DNA of 64,000 bases. Origin: Metarhizium brunneum. Taxonomy: Eukaryota > Ascomycota > Sordariomycetes > Hypocreales > Clavicipitaceae. The DNA is taken from the NCBI RefSeq assembly GCF_013426205.1, contig NC_089422.1, positions 372,001-436,000 on the forward strand, written 5' to 3'. The notes under the pieces were generated by a model, which saw only the letters and a program-made list of their open reading frames with translations, was not told where the DNA came from and ran no database searches. Shown here in pieces: positions 43,661 to 53,678 of the stretch. Position 1 is the first letter of the stretch, and each line of letters opens with the position of its first letter. Position numbers and translations under genes: made by a program.

Positions 43661-46600
43661 CTAACTTATACTAGTATATTGCGATAAACTCGCCTTCAGC
43701 AATTCCACGATGTTCTCATGCCCATACTCAGCGGCTAGGTGTAATGCCAAATCCCTCGAGACCTGATCCTGTACATTTACATCAGCGCCGTTAGCGAGCA
43801 GCAGCTTGACGGTCGTATCGTGCCCGTTAGCGACAGCGTGCATCAGGGCTGTCCTGCCGTAGTCATTCTTGGCATTAATACAAGCTCCATTCTTGAGGAG
43901 CAACTCCACAAACGTGTCTTGACCATCTCGAGCAGCGCATATTAGCGCTGTGTTACCCTTATTATTCGCCGTATTCATATTAGCGCCTTTCTCAATAAGC
44001 AGCTTTGCTATAACGTTATGACCATAATTAGCAGCGTATATTAGCGCTGTGCCGCCATACTTATTGCTCGCATTTATATTGGCGCCTTTCTCAATAAGCA
44101 GCGTTGTTATGACCTCGTGACCGTTTATAGCAGCGTATATTAGCGCTGTGTGACCCTTATTATTCGCCGTATTCATATTAGCGCCTTTCTCAATAAGCAG
44201 CTTTACTATAACGTTATGACCACGATCAGCAGCGTATATTAGCGCTGTGTTACCCTTATTATTCGCCGCATTCACATTGGCGCCTTTCTCGACAAGCAGC
44301 TTTGCTGTGACCTCGTGACCATAGCTGGCAGCGCAAATTAGCGCTGTCAAGCCCTCCTCGTCCGCCGCATTCACGTTGGCGCCGTGTTCAATAAGCGGCT
44401 TTACTATAACGTGATGACCACCGTTGGCAGCAAATATTAGCGCTGTGTTGCCATGCTCGTCCACCGCATTCACATCGGCGCCGTGTTCAATAAGCAGTTT
44501 CGCTTTTGTATCATACCCAAAGAAGGCGGCTCTTAGTAGCGCCGTTCTGCTCTCCTCGTCCTTCTCATCCACATTACCCTTCTTGGCGAGTAGCAGTTTC
44601 AGAATCGTACCGTTTCCACAGTCCACCGCACGAATTAGCGGTTTCTGGCTATTGCTAGACTTCACATTGACCTTGGAGCCCTTCTCAAGGAGCAGCTGAA
44701 CCAATGGCTCGTGCCCCCGATCGATGGCATAGAGAAGCGGAGTGTTGCCCAAATCATCCTCTTCCTTTTTTAGGACCCTTGAGAGTATCGAAAAGCGGCG
44801 GCCCGACAAGATTTTTCGAGCCAGCCACTCGATCCCGAAACAGGAAGCCAAGTGTAATAACGGTAGGTTAGGAAGTCGGCCTGAAGGCATGAAGTCTATG
44901 GGCATAGGTGTTTCAAGTGTCCACCAATATGACACCCACCAATATGTCCGCAAGTTAGATTGCTTGCGGAACATGGGTCGTGAAAGGTCCAAGTGCTTCT
45001 CCCCGTATGCAGAAGAATGTCTTGCATGTTCTGGCCACCATTCCAATGCGTAGTCCAAGAGAGGCGACTTCTGCAGGTCCAATGCGTCAGACACGGGCCC
45101 ATTACGCAGATCGCTGCCCTCAATGCAATCCAGACACACTTCTAGCAGTTCAAAATGAGCTTCACCAGTGTTGATGAGAAACTCCTCGGGTGCTTCGTAA
45201 TTGCCTGACATCATCGGTCTTAGTAAGTAGTCCCTGGCTGACTGGTGGACAAGGTCGACGATCTCCTTGTCTTCGCCCACCTTGAGCACCCTGAGCATCG
45301 GCTCACACAAAGTGATGTAGTCGCTCATGACCTTTTCGGCGCTCAGGCTCGCCAAGGGTCCGACTTGGACAGCCTTTGCTAATTCTGACAATGTCAGAGG
45401 CCGAGTGGCCATGACAACCCAACGCAAGATTTTGGAGGCCACCAGCCCTAGGCTATTTTTCATCTTCTGTAACATCCGGCCATACATTGCGTCCAGCCCG
45501 GGTGGAAACTCCTCCAGCGAATCCAAGATTTCGGTACATGTCGTCTTCTTCAACAGCTCCATTATCACGAGGCTGACCCAGAGAAAAGTGCCGTTGGCTC
45601 CATGTCGAAGAGTGGTTTCGACTTGCTCGCGAATGCAACCAAAGTCTTCCACCTTGTCAAGTTCCTCGACTTTGGCGGATATAAAATTCGTAATGTCGTC
45701 GCTGACATGTCCCTCGTCATCATGGTCTAGATTCACCTGACAAAAAGCCTCTAGCCCCTTGAGCTTTCGGCTAACAATTGCCAACTTGAGCATCTTGTTG
45801 GACTTGTCTGGCGGAAAAAAGTCGCAAAATTTGCCAACTAGCATGCCTGTGCTCTCACCGTCACATTCGTCCAGCCCGTCAATGACGCAGAGAACCGTGC
45901 CGAGGTTGGCCTGTAGGAGCGTTTGAAATACAACCCAGAGAGCTTGCGCAGAAGATACCGTCGTCTGTGTTTTCTGACTACTTTCAAAGTATTTCGAGAT
46001 GCTCTTCATCAAATGTGGGCGCTTGGAGAGCAGTTGGCACACGAGGGACCTAAGAACAGCCACGGCACTGTTGCGGTTTTCGTCCTGATGGTCGCAAAAG
46101 TAGAACAAAAGTTCCGTGTCTTTTGATTTTTGGGTATGCTTCTCAAGCTCCTCTGTTAGAAAGATGGAGAGCATTGTTTTCCCCTTGCCAGGGCCACCGG
46201 AAATCCAAAGAAATTGCGAGTCGCCACCAAGCCAGGATTGGTATTTTTCATTGTCCTTGACCCATTTGCAGGTGCCTTTAGTCCTCTGGCCTTTCCTGCT
46301 TTTGAGGGTTTCCAGATCAACGACTGGCTCTCTGAGGGATAATGCGTCTCGACAGGCGTTGACTTGATTGTCGCCCGTGAGGAGCTGGGCATCGCCTCGC
46401 TCAACAAGGGCAACTTTCGGTACTGCTCTTAGTTTCATCTTTGCACTGGGGAAACATGGTTCGATTGACAAATTACATACATCTTGTTCTGTCCGTTCTT
46501 GGGTAGCGCTCGAGCAGGGCTTTGGTAGCAGCTGCAGCCGTTGCAGCCGCGTAGTTCTGCCACTGCTTATTCTTGTGACTGTCTGCATAGTCACAAACAC

Positions 46601-47562
46601 TCTTGACTATGATACAAGGGATCTCGTCCCACACGCCGGCTCCTTCCATCTCAAAAGCGACAAGGTTGTGTTTCTCGGCTATAATGTCTCGGAGTTGGCC
46701 GGATTTTATCACTTTATCACCCGAGCCAATGCAACCAAAGAATACACTGGGATTCATAGGCGCCGAGCCATGTTCTTTCCCATGGATGTCGAGGCGAGCC
46801 CGCTGCACTAGTTGACCATGAAGATGACACTGAAGATCTTTACAAGTCTGGTTGCGTGCCTTGTCGCAAGACTTGTCTGGATGCTGGCAGCCCTCGCAAC
46901 CAGACTGGTGTTTGTGTAAATGGGTTGGCCCAAATAATTTATCTTCCTCAATGCCAGGATACTGGTATGTGGCTGAGCATGACTTCGGAACAGGCTTGTT
47001 TTGTAGCTTTCGGAGATGGGCTACTGTGCGTTCCTCGATATTTGTAATAAGAACTTGCGATTGAATTGTAGAGGAAGCTTCGTATCGTCTTGGTCGGCCT
47101 ACCAAGACCCTCATCCACGGTAGTTTTTGCCACAAATCCATCGTGATACTCACGTCCGAGATCGTACTGGACTACTCTCCTGGCGAGTATCACGTCTCCA
47201 AGCACAATTCCATTTGCCTCCGCATGGGGCACTCCGCCGCAGATGCCCGTCAGGACAACAGCAAGCTCAAGGTTTGGAAAGCTCGACCGAAGACTCGCTG
47301 CGGTGCTGGCGGCGATGACTTTGCCCATCTCCGAAAGACGAACAATGACAGCATCGACCGGGCCTATTCGTCCGGTAAAGTACGTATTTTGATCGCCGGG
47401 AGCCCGCCCGTAGAGGTCACTCGCCAAGTCATAGAAGCTGTCAAACAGAAGGCTGACTGCATTGTATTCACAGAGCAATGCGCATAGTATAGCAACTCGA
47501 AATTCGTCGCGACTTGCGGGGCGCGTTGCTATTGTCGTAGAGGATATGTCGGTAAAATGCAA
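43661..47562 (-). CDS. Fungal NLR: nucleoside phosphorylase - NACHT - ankyrin repeats (probably disrupted)
   Basis: Read on the minus strand. An N-terminal PNP/UDP-phosphorylase-like domain begins FRVAILCALLCEYNAV, with VVLTGICGGVPHAE and, later, LVAFEMEGAGVWDE. A 58-bp intron (46423-46480) leads to a NACHT ATPase: Walker A ISGGPGKGKTM, Walker B VLCVIDGLDECDG. About eleven ankyrin repeats follow to the stop at 43661. Such NLRs sense non-self or pathogen cues in fungi and trigger regulated cell death; the phosphorylase-like domain acts as the effector or sensor end. Two defects: no ATG in frame near the N terminus (the frame opens at a TAG and the first usable codon is TTG at 47562), and a one-base frameshift near 47068 inside a conserved part of the phosphorylase domain. 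Unless an unseen first exon and a sequencing error explain these, the gene is inactive. Coordinates of the N-terminal end are approximate. Confidence 0.8.
43930..44430 (-). repeat. Near-identical 99-bp ankyrin repeat units
   Basis: Units of 33 residues with almost the same DNA: NNKGNTALIYAA, GHNVIVKLLIEKGAN and MNT/VNA recur with few changes, whereas outer repeats are diverged. This is the mark of recent unit duplication or conversion seen in fungal recognition genes. Confidence 0.75.
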
Positions 47563-49081
47563 AAGGCTCTGTGGCTACTAGGGAACTTTCAGTCTGTGGA
47601 GATGCCAGAGCAAGGGCGGAAATATAACGTCAAGTTAGACAAGATCAGGCAAAAATTGGGTTCTGCCACTACACAAGGCTGGGGGGGCCTGCTCTGATGG
47701 CGTTTGATGGCTACTCCATCACATTACGTCTTGGCCAATCGGCCCATACAAAGTGTCAAATATCGACAGCCGTTGTGTGGCCCGCAAAGTAGAATCGTGG
47801 CGTCAAGTAACCTGAACATGCCTGCCGAACCTGACCCGGATGGCCGATGTATTTGATCGAGTCAGGAGAAAGACTGCCACAGAATGCAGTCTCAAATTGC
47901 TGGCAAGTAAATCCCCACATATCTCGTTGAAAGAAGACACGGCTTCTCATACTGGGCACTGAGCAGTAAAGTACCACTTGTCTTTGTTGCCGGATCCTCA
48001 CGGGTTGCCGTTGCAGCCTTGTATGATGCTCGAAGGGATCCGCACGCGCAGAAGCACCCGACATATTTGACCGAGACATTGACTGCACTACAACGTATGG
48101 CTTGCGGGGTTTGGACATGCAAGCATAAGACTTGTCATTTATGTTGCGTTGCGGTTGACAAAGTATCCTGGTCTCGGCCCTCTCTCATCCCACGACCTTA
48201 TCTGAGCAGCCTCAATACCCAACATGAGTATTCCGTACATCTACTCCGTATTGGAAGCCGTATGCATCCCAACATCCCCCGCATTGTCTGTCATACCATT
48301 TACTCGACCCTACCAGACACCCTTTAGCGACTAGCCCACCATCATCTTTCGCTTACCCGAGCCCGTGATGGTTGGGTTTCTCGGAACAGGTAGGAATTAT
48401 ATTCACCTGAGGCTCTTGTGAGCCAGTATTCGAATCCAAGCCGCGCCAACTACACCCAACTCGTATAATATGCGTACGAATGGCAGCGCCTCGCGAGATG
48501 GATGGGGTAGCGGAAAATTCGAGCTTCACACGCCGTGCGGCTAACGACCGGGCTTGAACTTGGTATTTCTCAATCGACTTGGCATTTCTCAATTCAAGTT
48601 CAAAGAGTATGGCGGCGAACTTCATTCTGCTGTGTGAATTGTCGTAATTTTCCGAACAGTTTCAAGAGGCTCCTTTGCTCGCCTCCGCCCCTTCGGCTAC
48701 ATCAGCGTGGTAAGGATATTACGTGCCGCGTACTCTAAAAATAGAAACGATTTATCTACCAATTGGTAGATGCCTGCCACTTGCCGGGATACTGCTTCCG
48801 GGAGTAAGCCGCGAATGGTCAGATCGATATAGCTGTTGCTTTTCATGTACGAAAGACAGTACTGCTTTAGCCTCTCGCAACCCTTGCCGTGGAAGGTTTT
48901 CCCGTGGCTTGAGAAAATTTCATTAAACTCATTTTCCATAAAAATAAAGTCCCTTGCAGATTCGTGAACGAATCGAACCGTGGCAGTAAATTATCAAGAT
49001 AGAACCCACCCGGTAATATTACGACAGTATATCGAATACGCTACCTACTACCGGGTAGCTTGGTCTCATTCGTCGCCATGT
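47563..49081. other. Intergenic, no gene supported
   Basis: Upstream of the NLR. No ORF shows a family resemblance. A first NLR exon could be hidden here but I could not find a phase-compatible one. Confidence 0.35.
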
Positions 49082-49223
49082 ATTACCCCTATTACAATCA
49101 ACTTGTATTTATAGAGCTCTTTGGTCCATTCAAGACTTGAGAAAACCAAGCGCCTTGAATACCAAAGACTGTTATTAGATGAATGGAGCTATCGACTCCA
49201 AGCCCCTTTGAGCCCTTGTCACA
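49082..49223 (-). repeat. Minus-strand copy of TGTGACAAGGGCT dispersed repeat
   Basis: On the minus strand it starts TGTGACAAGGGCTC at 49223 and shares ATCTAATAACAGTCTTTGGT with copies 3 and 4. The far end is diverged, so the left boundary is approximate. Confidence 0.65.
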
Positions 49224-49597
49224 CCTAGACCGAAATTTTGTTGAGATTATCAACAGCAATTTACACAGTGGGTTTTGGCAGATCGATTGAGCAAAGTAGC
49301 GATATTCGAAATTCATAAAGGTCTAAGATGAAAGCCCTGAAAACCCGGGAAATTGGTCTTCTTATAACCTGTTAGAACCCCTGAAGACCCCTGTGATGAT
49401 CCTCATCTAAGTCCTAAGTTTGAACCCTAGAAAAAGCAAATATCATGATTCATGAGGCACGACCGTCAATTATCGCCTGTTTGACTCAACAAATTTAGCC
49501 ATCCACGTTGAGGGAAGGAGAATTCTTGTATGAGGTTATGATGTTACCGTTTTCCAAAGGGAAGCAAGAGTATTATCCGCAGTTATCGATATCTCGA

Positions 49598-49675
49598 TCA
49601 GAGTAGCTTGACAACGACATCGTCTTCGTTCGCGGCGGCCTCCGACAGTGGCGTCTGACCAGCGATATCCTTCCC
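49598..49675 (-). pseudogene. Ankyrin-repeat remnant after the pseudokinase stop codon
   Basis: Directly after the TAG at 49676-49678 the same frame stays open for 25 codons (GKDIAGQTPLSEAAANEDD, then VVVKLL) and ends in TGA at 49598. GQTPLSEAA..ED.VVKLL is the core of an ankyrin repeat, so the parent gene once had an ankyrin tail. Confidence 0.65.
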
Positions 49676-52600
49676 CTAGAACGCGGCGCCAGGCCGATCG
49701 TTGTTGGGAAATTTATCGGATCCCTCATCGACATCGGCTGGCGAGGATGGGGTGTACAACATGGTGTTGCCTTTCTTCGATTCCTTCCGCCGGCTACTAG
49801 ACTCTGGGCCCATGGTACTGAGTACTTCTGCCGCGGTAGGTCGCTCCGCGGGATCAACAGCTAGCGTCCGCTTGAGGAGTTGATAGAGTTTTTCTGGCAA
49901 GTCCGGCCGCTCCCTGTTCTCGTCCTGGAAGCCCTTCCAGCGTATAATTTCGGCGCGGAGCTCGTTCCTTTCTTTGAATATACCATTCCCCACGTACTCG
50001 GTATTCCTGTAAGGCAGGCGATTGAAACACAAAAAGTAAAGAACCAAGCCCAGGGAGAATATATTTGAACTCGTGGTCGGGTTACCAAATTGACTGCTAG
50101 CATCCTGTGTTAGAAGCTCAGGGGCGTAATAGGAGATGGTGCGCGGAGCCCCAGTTAGGTCTTCAATGGCGCTCTTTCGTTGGACTTTGCCAAAGTTGGT
50201 AATCAGGCAAGTGAGTTTCCCCCCTTCACGGTTTAGAAGACAGTGACTAGAATTCAAGTCGCGGTGGATGTAATTCAAGCTGTGCAGATACGCCAGACCA
50301 GACGCGATATCCTTGAATAGGGAGCAAATTTCGTCGGGCGGGAGTCTGCGCGGGGGCGCCAGGGTTGAACGCTGATATTCGAACAGCACGCGTTCGGCGG
50401 GCTGGCCTAATTGAGCCATGAACTGCTCCTTCATCATCTCTGTGGAGAGTCCACTCATTACATACTGCTTCAAGTCGCCGACATTGCAGTATTGCTGGAG
50501 GATGAATACACAAGTCACGGATGAAGGATTAATCGGATGAAAGTTCAAATTAATCGGATCAAAGTCGGAATTAATCGGATCAAAGTTGGAATCCTCCAAC
50601 CATGCGTGGCGATACAAGACAAGGTTGGAGTGAGAGAGTTTGGTTAGGAGTTTGACCTCGATTAGGAACTTCTCTAACCATCCGTAATCGTCTCCAACTG
50701 GCACCTGCCTGCAGGCAAAGGAACCTAAGTAGGCACCATCGATCTCGTGGCGGACCAATCGAACAATACTGTTCCAATCCCACCCCAGCACTCTCTCTTC
50801 AACGAAGAAAGTTTTGAAATACCCGGGGGAGAGCGAGTCTCTGAGGATGGGAGCCCACTCATGCCAAGCCGGGGCGCTTGAAATTGATTCGGCGTCTTCT
50901 ACATCCCGAACACTATTGCTGACGGGAAGGGAGGACTGGGACTCGTGTCCAATGGGACTTGATGGCATAGGCTGGCCATCATTGCTGTCTCTCATGTCCG
51001 CCTCGAGCATGTGGAAGTAGCTGGGACCTATCCGGGACTCATCATTTGATGGTATATCCGATGAGCATGATGTTTGAGAGGGGAACCGGCCATCGCTGGG
51101 TTCGTCTACGAAGTAGTCATTGTGAGAGAAATAATCTTTATGAGATTTGACGATCAGCGCTGACTCCCCTGCGTCAGCCTTTGGCGGGTTCCGGTCGATT
51201 TCACAGAGTTGTAGTGATTGTTCGCCCATTAATGTCGTCTCGTCTGGCGGCCCAACGATGTCCAAACAGAGCGGGTTGCCTTCAGGATCGTAGACGAGTT
51301 TGATCCCGCGGTCCGTGTCGAAGCTTGGAGCTTGAGTCTCAGCCCATCCGGCGACGTCAAAGATATATACGTCGCCCTCACTGTCCTTGCCATGGCGGAC
51401 TGCGTGCGCCATGTCGAATGTTCCAACTGGTTTGTCAAGACTGATGGTCGGGTCGGCAGGCCAAGGCAGGGAACGGAGCGAGAAGTCATGGATGTGCTGC
51501 AAAACATGTTCAACCAGGTCTGGAGAATCCTGAGGACCTTCAGAATCACACAAGGGGCATTTCGTTATTCCCATTACGTTTAGTTCTGCTTCTTGCAACA
51601 AGGCCTCGAGACTGTCAGGTGCAGCGTCCAGATGCGCAGACATCAGATGAGCCGTGATTCCGGATATGGACTTGAATATGGGAGGGTCGCCTCCGCAACA
51701 AGGACATTGCCATTGCGGCGGGTGGTCACTCATGACGTGGTCGTTCCACTCCTGCTGCGTTACGAAGAGATGGTACGGCGTTGGGCAATTCTCAAGGATG
51801 CACGTGTACGGGCACAGGTCATTCGCCAAGTGTTTTCTGGCCTCGTTAGCTTCCTGACCAGACAGTGCGATTGACGTCAATTTCTTACCTCCATTGGCTG
51901 TCCTCCAGCTCTGTGGTTGGGATGGCCTGGCAGCAGCAGGGGCATTTGACCAGTCTCTGGTCCGGGTCCAACGAGTCGCGTGCCTTGGGATACGTCGCTG
52001 AAGCTGTGATGGCCGTGATGCGTGTCACTGTCGATCCCGGCCGACGACTATTTCGAAATCCTCCCCATTTGGAATCGAGGCCTGAAGCTGACGTTGCATT
52101 TACTGTGGGTGCTTCATTTGCCGCACCGGCCGCGCGCGCTTGTATCTGGCGAATTTGGGTCATGGGCTTGACTTTCTGGTTGGGATGCGTCCTGGCCAAG
52201 GCGAAGACTTCCTGTGATCCCACGGGACGAGAAGATTTCGTGGAGTAGTCTAGCAGCCCCTGGGAGTGTCGCTGCGCTTCGGTAAATCTGTGTCGCCGTC
52301 GCAAGTTTGCCTCGACGAGGCGATGCTGGATTGGCGGGAGCTCCAGTTCTGCAAAGTAATCCATGCTGTGTATCTCCTTCCCCTCGTCTGCGGGCCTGCC
52401 GCCTTCGGTTGGTTTCGACGCAACAACGCAGGCGAGATGTGCTCGGAGCTTTTGGTAATTGTCCCGGTTTCGCTCAAAGGAACCATCTACCTTTCGAAGC
52501 CGAGAGTTGCGGCCACTCCGCCGAATTTGTACGCCTATAAAGGCCAGGCTATCTATCGTCGAGTCAATGTTGGTGATTACATTTCGTAAATGGGCATCGT

Positions 52601-52892
52601 TGTCTGCCGCGATGAGGCATTCCCGTAGAAAGCCCTCTAGCATGTGGAGGAGGCTTTGGATGAAATAGATGTCGTCGGGCCGGTGCTTGAACCTTGCATC
52701 TAGAGAAGCCTTCTCCCGAGCTGTGGCCCCAACGCTGTCAGACCAAAGCCTCAAATCCGCAAGTCTGGTTTGAAGATGTGTCTTCTCCTTGCCCTCTTGC
52801 TGATGAATGCATTGTTGCAATTTTTGAAGGCAGGACCTCGTGACCTCGGCTGTCGAAGCCTCGGTAAGAGAGTCTTGTACGGAGGATGCCAT
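49676..52892 (-). CDS. Zinc-finger / pseudokinase protein of NLR-like type, two exons
   Basis: Exons 52892-51889 and 51836-49676 (minus), joined over a 52-bp intron, give 1054 residues. About 300 helical N-terminal residues are followed by cysteine/histidine fingers: CPCCCQAIP, CPYTCILENC, WNDHVMSDH, CPCCGG and CPLCDSEG, the cluster of fungal C2H2-type proteins that often precede ankyrin or kinase parts. The C half is kinase-like: SFACRQVPV (Arg where the ATP lysine should be), YIHRDLNSSHCLL (HRD kept; His replaces the metal-binding Asn) and LITNFGKV (NFG for DFG). It is therefore probably a pseudokinase that binds or scaffolds. Tandem DPIN heptads interrupt the N lobe. The protein ends at a TAG just before an ankyrin remnant, so it may be truncated. 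Tail-to-tail spacing to the NLR is about 2.1 kb. Confidence 0.75.
50521..50590 (-). repeat. 21-bp tandem repeat inside the pseudokinase
   Basis: Three units encoding NFDPINS, DFDPINL and NFHPINP, inserted between beta-4 and the hinge strand. Likely variable in copy number. Confidence 0.75.
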
Positions 52893-53240
52893 GACTGCTA
52901 GCCTCGAGCGTGAAGTGGTAGGTTATCCGAAACCTCCTTCTTGACTTTGCTCGACCTGCTCAAGGTCACCGACGGAAGGATAGCAGAGGACTTTGCGATG
53001 GCGGTTCGATGCGACGAGAACTGTTGCGCAGCGGGACGACAAGCTGTATGATGAAGGAAGGACAGAAAAAAATACAATTTGCGTCTGCTGGCCAGCTCTT
53101 ATTGAAGGCGTCATCTTTTAGCCAGTGTCACACGGCTGAGATTACAACAAAGGCATTGGGTCAACAATGGTTACAGAACAACAAAGAAGGTCCGGTATTA
53201 CAAGCCCGAGGTTAAGCCGCAAGCCTAAGCTACTTTAAGC
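52893..53240. other. Divergent promoter region, left part
   Basis: Upstream of the zinc-finger/pseudokinase gene. Nothing coding. Confidence 0.45.
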
Positions 53241-53440
53241 TTTTATATTTTTATATATTATTATATATTTTTATATATTATTATATATTTTTATATATTA
53301 TTATATATTTTTATATATTATTATATATTTTTATATATTATTATATATTTTTATATATTATTATATATTTTTATATATTATTTTATATTTTTATATATTA
53401 TTTTATATTTTTATATATTATTTTATGTTTTTATATAAAA
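53241..53440. repeat. AT-only minisatellite, ten 20-bp units
   Basis: Unit TTATATATTTTTATATATTA repeated ten times, the first and the last three units carrying small changes. Lies between two divergent recognition-type genes. Confidence 0.95.
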
Positions 53441-53678
53441 TATAATTTACTACTTCTAATTTTTCAAGTTATAAAGCGGGGTAGAACTGGCTTACAGGGC
53501 GTCCCGTTTGTGTAGCGGCTGGGAGCCTAAATGCTCTCCCGATACCTTAATGCCTCGTGCTTCTTCATGTTGGTGCCTGGTGGGCACAAACGGCGCCGCC
53601 AGCCAGCCCCAGATTGTCGCCACATACCGAAATCCTCGATTTTAATGTTCGCTGATGCTGATAACTACTTATATCGCC

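Noticed and set aside
47020..47090. 49-bp intron explaining the NLR frame change
   Set aside because: It would remove a conserved piece of the phosphorylase domain; a frameshift is the simpler reading, though not proven.
48419..48470. ATTCGAATCC resembling a tRNA T-loop
   Set aside because: The stems around it do not pair and no anticodon arm can be drawn.
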